Origin: Diphasiastrum complanatum
Lineage: Eukaryota; Streptophyta; Lycopodiopsida; Lycopodiales; Lycopodiaceae
NCBI GenBank assembly: GCA_029204225.1
Contig: CM055111.1
Span: 18,618,668 to 18,682,667, forward strand
DNA length: 64,000 nt
Reading direction: 5' to 3'
A model generated the notes under the pieces. That model saw only the letters and a program-made list of their open reading frames with translations, was not told where the DNA came from and did no database searches. Positions 22,486-32,775 of the stretch are shown one piece after another. Both the position numbers and the translations under genes were made by a program. Each line of letters begins with the position of its first letter. Position 1 is the stretch's first letter.

Positions 22486-23519
22486 TCCCTATTTCTTAAA
22501 AGCACCCAAACTCGTTCGACGTGCAGCTTATATGACAGCAGAGCCAAATTGAGTGCTTCAAACTTTTCCCGCATAAAGAATTAATCTGCTTTACAACTCT
22601 AGGAACAAGCCCTACGTGTTCTTCACTTATTATACAGTCAGTTGGATGTATTTTGGAGATCAACCTTTGATGAGCTAGTTGTTTTTTTTATCTGCCAGTG
22701 ATAAAATGTCTGATATTTAGTCAATTATCAAGCGATGACTTGATCTGTTGAAACAAGAAGTCATGCAAAATATCTAAGCTTTGTATGTACTGTATGAAAG
22801 CATTCACAATGTCCTGCGACGATCTACACTTATACAGGTTTCAAGATCGATCCAGCAATAACTATACATGTATGTCTGATCTTATTAGATTCTCGATCAA
22901 GCAGGAAGGCTTGTGTTGCACGTAGCACAAAAGTCCAGAGTTCAGAGTCGGCTCTGACTATGTCTCACGAGTCTCCTCGTATGCGATTCCCGAATCCCAT
23001 GGGATCCGAAATATTCTTCCACAAAAAGGGCGAAAAAACTGATGGCAGGCATTGCTGCAGGGCCCAGTCGTGCAATTCTGAACAAGGGCGAGAATAGCCG
23101 GTGGAGATTCGAGAATAGGAATAGCGAATGACTGAATAGCAATAATAATAATATCTGACGTGACCTGTGCAAGCATACAACACCGTCCGTGAGGCAGCTG
23201 CGTGGCGTTGGTGCTTAGACAGTAGTCCTCTCACTTGGACTCATGAAAGGAAATTAGGAAACCGACTCCCTAAATATTTCTTATGTGAGAGGTCGGTCCG
23301 CGTCGGAGGCTGGAGCCCGAGGTCTTAGCGTCGTGGCCCTTTGCAGCCAAAAAAGAGGAGTCCGAGAAGATTCGTATTGATTTAGAGAGTCTATCAAAAA
23401 GAATTGGAAGAAGCCTCACACACAAAAACCCCTTGCTTCTGGGAGCTTCTATTACATGTGGCATCCAAGATTTTGAAATTGGAGTTATTTAAGCTTACTT
23501 TATCGTTTAGGTATTAAAA
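22486..23519. other. Unassigned spacer
   Basis: No domain, RNA gene or repeat recognised on either strand. Overlapping minus-strand frames around 22950-23230 are in mutually exclusive frames and look like chance. Confidence 0.4.
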
Positions 23520-23710
23520 AAGGATTTGCCCATCATAGTGGGATTTACTGGGTAGAGTTGTTGATTGCCACCAAAAAGGTGAAGTCTTGAATCCCGACCA
23601 CTATGCTATGTAGTAACATCTAAGGAGGCTAGCTTTGTAAATGGCATTGCCAAGTTGTATATAACGACCACTAGTTGCTTAAGATGTATGCAAAAAAAAA
23701 AATTCATTTT
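23520..23710 (+). mobile_element. Possible SINE-like insertion with tRNA-like head and A-tail
   Basis: The segment has A-box-like TTACTGGGTAGAGTTG and B-box-like AGTCTTGAATCCC spaced as in a tRNA promoter, then about 100 bp of body ending in a run of A at about 23691-23702. I could not identify a target duplication, so this is tentative. Confidence 0.3.
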
Positions 23711-23971
23711 AGCAACATAATTTCGACATAAAATTATGGTGAGTTTGTCAAGTGAAGTTTTAACTAAAGAGTGATCTTACTAAGTGTAAAATAAAAGGAT
23801 CTTTCTCAAGCATAAAATTTAAAGGATAATGATGAAATCCTTTATTCATGGCTGAAATTTTTAAATTAGGTTTCCCTCCAATTTGTTTATAGGTTTTTAA
23901 AAAAATTTGCCTTCAAAATCCTGCGTCCCAAATTTTTTGCCAATAAACAAACATTTCCTCTCATGTGAGGT
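23711..23971. other. Unassigned AT-rich sequence
   Basis: Nothing recognisable; short A- and T-rich runs only. Confidence 0.4.
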
Positions 23972-23986
23972 CATTTTCAAGTTTCA

Positions 23987-24071
23987 CCCAAGGGAGTTGG
24001 CTCAATTGGTTAGCTTGACATCCAAAGTTTCTTTGGTCTCAAGTTCGAGCCTTCCCTTGGAAACCAAGAAG
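23987..24071 (+). mobile_element. 85-bp tRNA-like insertion (mini-SINE or retro-tRNA) with 15-bp TSD
   Basis: The insert has an A-box-like TTGGCTCAATTGGTTAG, a B-box-like AAGTTCGAGCC, and complementary ends CCAAGGGA / TCCCTTGG that would form an acceptor stem. It is bracketed by perfect 15-bp direct repeats, CATTTTCAAGTTTCA, at 23972-23986 and 24072-24086. Repeats of this length are typical of LINE-mediated retrotransposition of small RNAs. There is no long body or poly-A tail. The anticodon arm is weak, so I do not call a functional tRNA. Confidence 0.65.
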
Positions 24072-24086
24072 CATTTTCAAGTTTCA

Positions 24087-24182
24087 TAAAGATTTCATCA
24101 TATGTCAAGAAAGTAGGTGACCACTTTCACTTTCCATAATATGGTGGCCAAAATTTTACAATTATCTTATGTTCACACAATG
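24087..24182. other. Short unassigned interval; family B LTR end may lie here
   Basis: The minus-strand family B LTR that starts at 24838 should end in this neighbourhood if it is about 655 bp like its relatives, but I could not locate the exact ...CA end. Confidence 0.3.
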
Positions 24183-24838
24183 TGGCGAACATGAATTTGC
24201 ATACATAATTTTTTTGAGAAATCAAGATTTTTACAATGCAGAAATATTGCAGCTACTACATGTAAAAGACGTAAACTCAACAAGAACTTGTCAAAATCAC
24301 ATACGTAAGTTGATTTATTGTTCCAGTCCCTGCAACAGCCGTACAACAACAATACTCACACGTGGGACCTCATACATATAAGAAAACTAGCATTTTATAC
24401 ACAATAATCCATTATTATATCATCACCAAAATGCAAAAATGGATGTAGAACCCCAAAGAGATATTCCATAAGAATGAAGGAGAGAAGAATGAGAGAGATG
24501 AAATGCTCCCACGCTTGTAGCCTATTTATAATAGCCTTTTGTCCTATTTGGATGCTCTTACTCAAGCTTATCAACTTATAGAAGGTTCTAGATCTCTTCC
24601 AAACCCTAAATCTAACATGACTAGATTCAATGCATCTATACTAACCAATTAGGGTAGGTCCAAATTCGACCTTATCAACTTGCCTAAGTTGCCAAAAATT
24701 ATAAATACACTATTCTTAGCCCTTATTAACTTTATAAAGTCTATATAGCTCTAAGATTAAAATACATATTGGCCTCAAAATTGCCAAATAAACTCAACAT
24801 GAAAAATCTTAAACTAGTTGACAAATTTTCACACTCTC
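24183..24838 (-). repeat. Degenerate family B 3' LTR (B3), left end approximate
   Basis: On the minus strand it begins TGTGAAAATTTGTCAACTAG at 24838, almost the same as the starts of the B1 and B2 LTRs. It is preceded by the B-type tail GTTGAAGAGAGAG. About 305 bp in is a TATA box in the context GGCTATTATAAATAGGC, close to the B1 LTR's GCTATAAATAGCC. Further in is CCCACGTGTGAG, half of the palindrome shared by B1 and B2. The end is estimated from the length of relatives. Confidence 0.7.
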
Positions 24839-25052
24839 TCTTCAACTAGTTCTACCACACAACTTTGATAGAATGATATCCATTCTAAGTATAGACCTTA
24901 TTTCTATGGTTTTATAATAGCCTTCATAATTGATATAGAAAATAGTATCCACATTGGATGCTTCACTATTTCTTACATCAATTTTACATATCAAGATGTA
25001 ACTAGAATATGAAGAACCAAATAGAATGTAAATACAATGATTCCTCTATATT
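24839..25052 (-). pseudogene. Degenerate 3' end of family B Pol (B3)
   Basis: The last codons on the minus strand read VVELVEERV followed by TGA formed with the LTR start, paralleling the MLKLVEEGV end of B1. Upstream nucleotides are alignable with the RNase H tail but contain many stops. At about 25052 the sequence changes abruptly to family A RNase H, with no LTR between, so the two were joined by deletion or recombination. Confidence 0.65.
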
Positions 25053-26039
25053 CTTTCGTCAGATGTATTGCAGAGGTGTTATCCATCTGCAAGACCAGAG
25101 GCTCATTCCTTGTTTCGTCCAATTCGTCCAGGAACTGCCTTAGCCAAATTATCTCGTTGGCCATCTTTGCTGCTGCAATGTACTCTGCTTCGCACTGCTT
25201 TGCAGGATGACTGGGCCACAACGGTCTGCTTTTTGCTAACCTAGAGAACTACTGCTCTTGATGAGACGGTGCATCCCCTTGAGACACTTCTACAATTGTA
25301 CTTTAGGGATGCCCAGCTAGCATTACTATAGGAAAGCATCCTGAAACCTGCATCACGACAATAACACAATCCTTAATCCCTCGTCAATTGAAGATATTGC
25401 AAAATTCATTTTGCAATCTTCCAATGTGTTGAGCTTGGATTCGTGCAGAATTGGCTCACCCTGAACACTGCATAAGCGATGTCAGGACGTGTGTTGTCTG
25501 CAAGGTACATCAGCGAATCTATCAACTTCCTGTAAGGTGTCAGCTGCATCTGTTTTCTCTCTTCCTCAGTATTTGGACAATCATCGTTTGTCAACACCGT
25601 TCCTGCGAGCATTGGAGTATTCGCTCCTTTGCAGTTCAGTATCCCAAAATCCTCTAGGATTTTTTGGGTGTATCTGGACCGATGAAGGTATAGCTTACCT
25701 CCCTCGTAGTCCCTTTCAATTTGCAAGCCTAGGTAACATCTGGCTTCTCCCAGATCTACAATCTCGAAATATTTCGAGATGTTTGTCTTCACTTCAGCAA
25801 TCAGCTGCTCACTCTTGCAAAGTATCAGAGTGTCATCCATATATACAACCACAATGATGATCTACCCATCTGTGACTCTGACATACACATTAGAATCAGC
25901 CGACAGTGGCTTGAATCCTAATTATTTCAGGGCTTAATCCTTCTTCTTGTACCATTGTCTGGCTGACTGTTTCAAACCGTAGATATTTCTAAGCATTTTG
26001 CACGCATAATCAGGAAGTGAATTTGAGACATATCCTGGG
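25053..26039 (-). pseudogene. C-terminal RT and RNase H of outer element A1, inverted
   Basis: The minus strand starts with PPGYVSNSLPDYAC, exactly the codons that follow DQP in family A RT, and continues NIYGLKQSARQWY, VVVYMDDTLILC (YVDD varied to YMDD), CYLGLQIERDY and ADNTRPDIAYA. Frameshifts then lead to RNase H fragments (ANEIIWLRQFLDEL, MDNTSAIHLTKE). It is the natural continuation of the RT that breaks off at 5335 on the plus strand. It lacks any upstream LTR, Gag or integrase of its own. It is truncated at about 25053. Confidence 0.85.
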
Positions 26040-26044
26040 GGTTG
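26040..26044 (-). other. Target-site duplication, right copy (GGTTG on plus, CAACC on minus)
   Basis: It lies between the ...TCATCA end of the minus-strand LTR (26045) and the outer RT continuation. It is identical to 5331-5335 once strand is considered. Confidence 0.8.
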
Positions 26045-27085
26045 TGATGAGAATTAGATTTATGTATCACAATTTAAATTTTGCTTTGCGAAGCTTTCAT
26101 GATAGGAACCACGATCCTCTTGCAACTCGGATGGAGTTCAGATGCGATTGCTGGACACTGCCAGCTGAATCACTCCTACAATCCTCCAGAATGTAGTTTG
26201 GCTCTGCTGATCTACATTTATAAAATACTGCAGCATTCAATATAGTTTCAACCAAGGTGTGGAATTAAAATGAACAAGAAAAACTCAGACACACGATTAA
26301 CAGTAGAAGCATTTGCATTCGAGATCTGACACAACAAGAGATATTATCTATATTGAACTTCCTTTGCTTTCTTCAAGCACTGCATGTAAATCCACATAGT
26401 GGGTTGGTGTGAGAGAAACATGGTTCTCTCACGAGTAATCGTCTTGCTTTACTAGCGGACAATTAGATCTTTATGGATCCTGATCACAGAGCTCGTCTCG
26501 CACGTAGGCGGACTTGTTGTCTGTATTTGGTCTTGATTGCTTACTAGCATAAGACTACTACATTACATTGTATGTGTATTTTGTTGATCTATATGTCAAG
26601 TATCATCCAGTAAGTATGGTCGCTCTATGTAAATATGAGATTATAGTGATTAAGAATCTACAACTAATCAGAGAATTATAAGAGTGGCAGATTAGCCATG
26701 ACCTAAAATGTATCTGCTGACGTCATACCATAAGATCAGATATCTGTACTTCTGGGTACTTGCATGATCCTACTGGTGCTCTTTGGAGCGTGTAGGCAGG
26801 AGAAAGTTTCATTTCTGTCGTTGGTTTTGTTTTGGTTGTTTGCCTTCTCTTGTACTGGACCGCAAAAGATTCTCGTTCGTGAATCTTTCATGTTCGCGAA
26901 CCGTTCATCTTCGTCTGCTTTGACTTTCGTGTCCGCGAACCATTCGGCTTCGTTTCCTTTGACTTTCATGTTTGCAAAACTTTTTGTGCTTCGTGTCTCC
27001 AGATCTTCAAGTTCGCGAATGTCTTCGTTGGGCTGAGGGCTGAAAGCTAACAAGGCTTTGTAATTAGAAATATTTTGTTTCTTTA
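26045..27085 (-). repeat. 3' LTR of inner family A element (A2), inverted, full length
   Basis: On the minus strand it starts TAAAGAAACAAAATA (TG changed to TA) directly after a polypurine tract and ends CTCATCA. At 1041 bp it is the longest family A LTR here and shows what the 600-bp copy at 5336 has lost. The polyprotein frame upstream is open into this LTR for about 116 codons. Those codons include three units of a 39-bp repeat (AxTKVKxxEDExF theme, about 26870-26975). Confidence 0.88.
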
Positions 27086-27095
27086 GCTCCCTCTC
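27086..27095 (-). other. Polypurine tract of A2
   Basis: GAGAGGGAGC on the minus strand immediately precedes the LTR start, as expected for plus-strand priming. Confidence 0.7.
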
Positions 27096-28490
27096 AAAGC
27101 ATGTTAGCTTTACAATCCTGAGACTTCTCCTTTGTCTCTGCAAGAGTCCTTTGTCCAGGGCTTTAGTGAAGATGTCAGTAACCATGTCTCTCATTCTGAT
27201 GAAGGTGGTTTGCAACATCTTCTTCTCAATTAGATCCCTGATCAAGTGGTACTTGATAGCAATGTGCTTTGTTCTGGAATGGAACACGAGATCTTTTGTC
27301 AAGTGTATTGCAGAGGTATTGTCCATCTACAAGACCAGGGGCTCGTTCCTTGTTTCACCCAATTCCTCCAGGAACTGCCTTAGCCAAATTATCTTGTTGG
27401 CCATCTTTGCTGTTGAAATGTACTCTGCCTCGCAGGATGACTGGGCCACAACAGTCTACTTCTTGCTAACCCAGAGAACTGCTACTCCTGATCAGACGGT
27501 GCATCCCCCTGAGACGCTTTTACAATTGTCCTTTAGGGATGCCCAGCTAGCATCACTGTAGGAAAGCATCCTGAAACCTGCATCACGACAATAACACAAC
27601 CCATAATCCCTTGTCAATTGAAGATATTGCGAAATTCCTTTTGCAATCTTCCAATGTGTCAAGCTTGGATTCGTGTAGAATTGGCTCATCCTGAACATTG
27701 CATAAGCGATGTCAGGGCGTGTGTTGTCTGCAAGGTATATCAGCAAACTTATTAGCTTCCTTTAAGGTGTGAGCTGCATCTGTTTTCTCTCTTCCTCAGT
27801 CTTTGGACAGTCATCATTCGTCAGCACTGTTTCCGCGAGCATTGGAGTGTTCGCTCCTTTGTAGTTCAGCATCCCAAAGTCTTCTAGGATCTTTTGGGTG
27901 TATCTAGAATGGTGAAGGTGTAACTTACCTCCCTTGTAGTCCCTTTGAATTTGCAAGCCCAGGTAACACCTGGCTTCTTCTAGATCCACGATCTCAAAAT
28001 GTTTCAAGATGTTTGTCTTTACTTCAGCAATTAGCTGCTCACTCTTGCAAAGTATCAAAGTGTCATCCACATACACAACCACAATCATGAGCTACCCATC
28101 TGTAACTCTATTATATACATTGGAATCAGCCAACAGAGGCTTGAATCCTAATGATTTCAGGGCTTGATCTTTCTTCTTGTACCATTGTCGGGCTGATTGT
28201 TTCAGACCGTAGATGCTTCTATGCATTCTGCATGCATAGTCAGGAAGTGAATTCGAGACATATCCTTGGGGTTGATCCATGTAGACCTCTTCGTCTAATT
28301 CGCCATGCAAGAAGTTGTCTTATTGTCCACAATGTGGATTCTGAGGTCATAAGCTGCTGCATATGCAAATAGCAGACGTAGGGATAAACGTTTGACGACA
28401 GGAAAGAAGGTTTCAGAGTAGTCAATATCGTATCTCTGAGGAAAACCTTTAAGAATTGTAGAAGAAGAAGGGCGAATTACCAGACACAAC
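27096..28490 (-). pseudogene. RT (from mid-domain) and RNase H of inner element A2, inverted
   Basis: Reading leftwards from 28490 it begins within RT at KGFPQRYDIDYSETF. It continues MHGELDEEVYMDQPQGYVSN, SIYGLKQSARQWYKKKD, then after a TAG IVVVYVDDTLILC, CYLGLQIQRDY, NTPMLAETVLT and ADNTRPDIAYA. RNase H blocks follow (MLSYSDASWASLKD, SSCEAEYISTAKM, MDNTSAIHLTKDLVFHSRT, DMVTDIFTKALDKG). It has scattered stops and frameshifts but is better preserved than the outer copy. The protease, integrase and RT N-terminus expected upstream are absent; at 28490 the sequence switches to the R1 coiled-coil gene fragment on the opposite strand. Confidence 0.88.
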
Positions 28491-30110
28491 TATAAGAGAG
28501 AGAAGTACGTATAAGCGGATTACAGGATAAGCTCACAAGAAGGGATGAGGAGAATAAAGCATTGTTAGATCTCAATGCACAATGTTTTGAGAGAATAATG
28601 AAACTCTAGAGAGAAGCCGGTGGAATGCAAATATACATGTGATTGAATATGAGAGGGATTTATTACAAACCCAACTCGATAGCATCACTATAAGCGGACC
28701 AGTCCGTAGTGACAACACGAGACTCAAGGAATGGACAAAGAATATTCTACACGCCCATGTCGTGGACAAATTGGAACAGTTTGTGGAAGAGCAGGGATAT
28801 TTGCAAGAGGAGAACATGCAACTGGAAAAGAAATTAGTTAAACATGAGGGTTGTTATCGGTGGCACACCATTGTAATAACTGGTTGTCGCATCCAGAAGT
28901 AGTTCAAGAGCAGGCAAACCTACAACAATCTATGACCGATGTGCAGCACTTAAAACAACACTTGTTTGACTTACAAGGAACACTTCAAGACAAAGAAATA
29001 GAGTGGTAGAAATTACAGGAAGAGGCAAAGGGCTTATTGAAAAACATTGTGGATTTGATAGATCAACTCAAGCTTAGATGAGATTTCGTGCAAGTGGATA
29101 CAAGTCAACACCAACATAGCCAAGCTATGGGAAAGTCAATAGAAAATCAATCCCTGATGGTTGTACCACGTCGGGTGAAAAGGCCTAGAACAAGATTGGG
29201 AAGGAAGGTAAATAGCATGTACAAGGCTTTACAGCCTTGGATACATCAACGCAACATCGAACATGCATTGAATATTGACTATTTGTTCTTGTCAAAGGTG
29301 GATATCACAACAGAATGTGAGTTGTATGAGTTCTGGCAGAATTTGGAGTTGAAAGAACAAACAATTTTGGCTTGGGCATTCTTACAAGGCTGGATGAAGA
29401 TATATATATATGAAGTCGAACATGCCTTACCGATACATAATGACTTGCACTATCAAACCATTAAGAAGTGCGCAAGGTTTACAACATGGGCAGCAAGATC
29501 TTGTAACAAGTTTGATGCGGTGTATGCTACAGTGGCAAGGCATATAAATATCACATACCCATTATTATGGCAGCTATATTACTGATGAGAAGAGGGTTTC
29601 CAAGAGGAAAATCGACAAAGCAACTCAGAATTTCCACACTCATGGCGCTTTCCAATTCATGGACTTTGTTGTAATTGCTATACAACAGACATGGGAGTTG
29701 TTTGTCAACAAACGCTATACGATGATAACCACTGAATGGCTAGAAAAGACAATGCTAATAGATCATGGTTAGTATCCAGTGTTATGGATGAAAAACAAAA
29801 TCTGCTGCTCCAACCTATTTGGCATGGACTAGCCATGCTAGTACCAGAAACACGAAACTGGACATCGTCGCAACTGCAACAACATTGATAGAAATGTCGT
29901 GGTCAAAGAAAATAGCCAGTGAATTTAAATTGCTTACCATTGATTCACATGAAAAGGGTGAACCTGTAAGTCATTTCTTGGGGGTACGTACATCCGACAA
30001 GAGTGACAGTGAGCATCATCGCAAGAGGTTAAACGAAGAAAGAAGATGAAGAAGACCCAGACTTGACACTCGGTGGAACTAGTGTTTTTCCACCAGGGAA
30101 TATGTGTTAG
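28491..30110 (+). pseudogene. Paralogue R1 of the H3-fusion distal region (coiled coil plus unknown domain)
   Basis: Plus-strand coding-like sequence with several stops and frameshifts. From about 28500 it is coiled-coil-like (GLQDKLTRRDEENKALLDL, then DKLEQFVEEQGYLQEENMQL). A basic motif RRVKRPRTRLGRK follows, then NIDYLFLSK, EFWQNLELKEQTILAWAF, PLLWQLYY, and in the next frame FQFMDFVVIAIQQT and TTEWLEKTMLI. The order coiled coil, basic patch, DYL(F/L)LS(P)K, FW helix, AIQQ helix parallels 17.9-16.7 kb (minus). It ends in an acidic tail (about 30050). No histone fold is present here. The part 28875-29887 is duplicated at 55803-56839. Confidence 0.55.
28875..29887 (+). repeat. Segmental repeat R, copy 1
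   Basis: From AATAACTGGTTGTCGC to AACAACATTG this segment is nearly identical to 55803-56839. The second copy carries about 23 extra bases around 56243-56265. Both copies share the same stop codons, so the copying happened after the gene was already broken. Confidence 0.9.
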
Positions 30111-30384
30111 GTCCATTTTGGCCATTACAATGTACATTGTAAATATGGATTGAATTCAGGTAATTTGTCCGCTCCGTAGAGTAACAAAGATTATCTTTTT
30201 TGAACTATGTCCTCCGCATCCATGTATTAATTACATTGAATGCTTGTCACCTAATTAGGAAAGCCATGTCTTTTGTGACAACTATACATAGTATATACGG
30301 TCAATGAATCATTATCGTTCATTATCATTGATGCAGACGAGGATGTCACTTGAACATTCCTCGTTTATTTTAGACGACCTTCGG

Positions 30385-30388
<4 letters not shown>
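30111..30388. other. Unassigned AT-rich sequence before the microsatellite
   Basis: Nothing recognised between the end of the R1 frame and the TC/AC repeat. Confidence 0.35.
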
Positions 30389-30458
<70 letters not shown>

Positions 30459-30461
30459 ACA
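30389..30461 (+). repeat. Compound microsatellite (TC)n(AC)n
   Basis: About 22 TC units followed directly by about 14 AC units. Any open frame across it is a repeat artefact. Confidence 0.97.
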
Positions 30462-30879
30462 TTTTTTGCAAGAAGCCGAAAGTGCCCTTAAAAAGGCAAA
30501 GATGTCTTGAAAACTCATGAAAGTAGATGACCTTCGAAAATTTTCTCTCTCTTCGCATTTTTCGGAAAAATGCTAAAAAGCCGAAGGTGTTGAAAATAGT
30601 TAAACTTTTGAACTGCACAAGCTAAACTTTTGAACTATGCAAGTGTCGCATTTCGGGGAAATGAGAAAAAGCCGAAGCTGTTGAAAACAGAATGTATTTA
30701 TGCAAACTGTTGAAAAAGTAATGTATTTCTGCAGACTTGTTCTTAATGTTAATTTCGTGAAGATGGCCAAGTATTCAATGACTTCAAGTTATTGAGCTTA
30801 ACATGAACTTGAAATTATGATAGGATTGGTTACCCTCCTTTGCTGGAGATCAGCTGGAGGCCCGTTGTAGACGTTCTTC
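30462..30879. other. Unassigned, AT-rich
   Basis: Contains short repeated phrases (ATTTTTCGGAAAAATG / ATTTCGGGGAAATGAG, each followed by AAAAAGCCGAAG) but no gene. Confidence 0.4.
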
Positions 30880-31970
30880 AAATAAATTGGTTGTCTAAAT
30901 TTGTGATTCCTACAGGTATCAGATGAGCAGACGTAGAACCAAAGTTGGTTTCACCTGACCCTAGATCAATGATCAATAAACATGCAGGAAGAATCATGAA
31001 ATAGAAATTAGTCATTAACCAAGGAGGCAACTGTGGGCTTAATTTCCAACAAAAATTAGTGCACAACAATGTTTGATCCCAAAATGGCTTATCCAGTTTA
31101 GCACTTAGCCTCATGGCTTTGGCACTTCCACGTTAAGTCCTATTCTTCTTTTCAGCCACTTTGTGGGGTCCTTGGTGTTGTATACTCCCTCTTGATCCCA
31201 TGCTCATCACAAAAGGCCTTGAACTTGGTAGATATGTACTCTCCACCATTGTCACTCCTTAAGCACTTGATCCTTGTGAAAAATTGATTCTCCCTTGCAT
31301 TCTTGAACTTAACAAAGACATCATTCACTTCATCTTTGCTCTTTAGTAGATACATCCAACAAAATCTACTAAAATTATCAATGAAAGTTACATACATCTT
31401 AGCTCCACTATTGCTAATTTAATGAATGTTCGAATGTACAGCTTGAAAAGGCTTTATAGATATAGATGTAGATCTAGTATAAGGTTGTCTATGAGACTTT
31501 GACAAAGCACAAGACTCACAAACATGATTGATGCTACTTAAGGAACTTAGAAGACCAATCACAACTTGCTTCCTAGCCATTACCTCCAATGACTTGAAGT
31601 TGAGGTGTCTTATAACAAACCTCTTGAATAGGTATTTGCTCTCTTGCAACACATCCAACTTGGTTAGCAATAACACAAGCATCTAGTTTGAACAACTTTC
31701 CTTGTTTTTTACCTTTTTCAATCAAGATATCCTTCATTTTGATCATACAAGCATCTCCATCAAACTCAACTTTGAGGCCTTTAGTTAGCAACTGACTCAC
31801 ACTAAGTAGATTCTTGGTAATAAATGGAATGAACAAAACATCCTTAAAATGAACATTCCTATTTGTAGAGAGAGAAATAGGAATTGTGCCAATCCCTTTG
31901 ATTGCACACTCACCATCAATATTGGCCATGTAGATCACCCTCTTGTCATCTCCATATGCCAACAAAGAAG
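30880..31970 (-). pseudogene. Degenerate family B element B4: integrase and protease C-terminus
   Basis: Minus-strand fragments in B order: protease remainder (ASLLAYGDDKRVIYMAN, NLLSVSQLLTKGL), pre-integrase (LKFKSLEVMARKQ-type, CESCALSKSHRQPYTRS), integrase core (NSGAKMYVTFIDNFSRFCW, LRSDNGGEYIS, RTPQ) and the end of the core (AMRLSAKLDKPFW). The first catalytic Asp is lost (HSNIH), and the frame breaks at several points, including around the NGVAERKN motif. B1-like sequence fades below about 31050. No LTR attached. Confidence 0.85.
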
Positions 31971-32013
31971 CGAAAAGTGCACCATCTTTACTCATTTGAC
32001 ATTCTCAATCAAA

Positions 32014-32061
<48 letters not shown>

Positions 32062-32219
32062 GGATCGAATAGCTTTGGGTAGGTGCTCGAGCCACCCCCA
32101 AAGTCTTTCCTAGCCAAGGCCTTCTATCTGTCATCTCTCTTTCTCTCTCTCTTTCTTAAGTTGGGTGTGAATAGCTTTGGGTGCACTCGAGCCCCCAAAG
32201 CCTCTCTCGACCTAGGCGT

Positions 32220-32250
<31 letters not shown>

Positions 32251-32442
32251 GCAAGTGAATGCGGGGTTGACGCTCCCAATGTTCAGACCCTATGCTACTT
32301 TGACGACACAACAATGGCGCCATTGTCAAAGCCTTTCCTAGCCAAGGCCTTCTATCTCTCCTCTCTTTCTCTCTCTCCTTCCTAGGTTGGGTGTGAATAG
32401 CTTTGAGTAGGCGCTCAAGCCCCCAAAGCCTCTCTTGACCTA

Positions 32443-32527
<85 letters not shown>

Positions 32528-32591
32528 GCTATGCAGGTGAAGGCGGGGTTGACGCTCCCAGCGTTCAAACCCTATGCTACATTGACATAAT
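31971..32591. mobile_element. 621-bp CT-rich insert inside B4, flanked by AGAAG repeats
   Basis: B4 protease is interrupted between KEYF and SLLAYGD. The insert is bounded by AGAAG at 31966-31970 and 32592-32596, a plausible 5-bp target duplication. Inside are three (CT)n arrays (32020-32059, 32221-32244, 32449-32523) and two imperfect copies of a ~240-bp unit (CCTAGCCAAGGCCTTCTATC ... CCCAAAGCCTCTC ... GGGGTTGACGCTCCCA). A perfect 16-bp palindrome, ACAATGGCGCCATTGT, lies at about 32310. No open frame or terminal inverted repeat is evident; the class is unknown. Confidence 0.5.
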
Positions 32592-32775
32592 AGAAGTACT
32601 CTTTGTAAATAGTCATGTGTGAACTTGCTCCACTATCAATCCGCCATGGATCTAGATCTCCATCATTAGCAAGCATGTATGAAGACAACACAAAAGCATC
32701 ATCATTTTCATCTTGAACATCTAAACCATCCTCATCAAGAATAAGCCTACCAAATTTGAACTTGTTTTGAGACAT
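32592..32775 (-). pseudogene. Family B element B4: protease active-site region
   Basis: The minus strand encodes DPWRIDSGASSHM and KEYF, matching the protease of B1 and B2 (DPWWIDSGA). The preceding acidic segment (DENDDAFVLSSYMLAN) also matches. It is the 5' side of the copy interrupted by the 31971-32591 insert. Upstream Gag is not recognisable. Confidence 0.85.

Noticed and set aside
23987-24071. Functional tRNA gene
   Set aside because: A and B boxes and an acceptor-like stem are present, but the anticodon arm is weak and the 15-bp target duplication shows it is a retrotransposed insertion.
25053-28490. Two independent tandem family A elements on the minus strand
   Set aside because: The 25053-26039 RT lacks its own LTR, Gag and integrase. 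Its start coincides to the codon with the break at 5335 and with a matching 5-bp duplication, so it is better explained as the missing half of the outer element.
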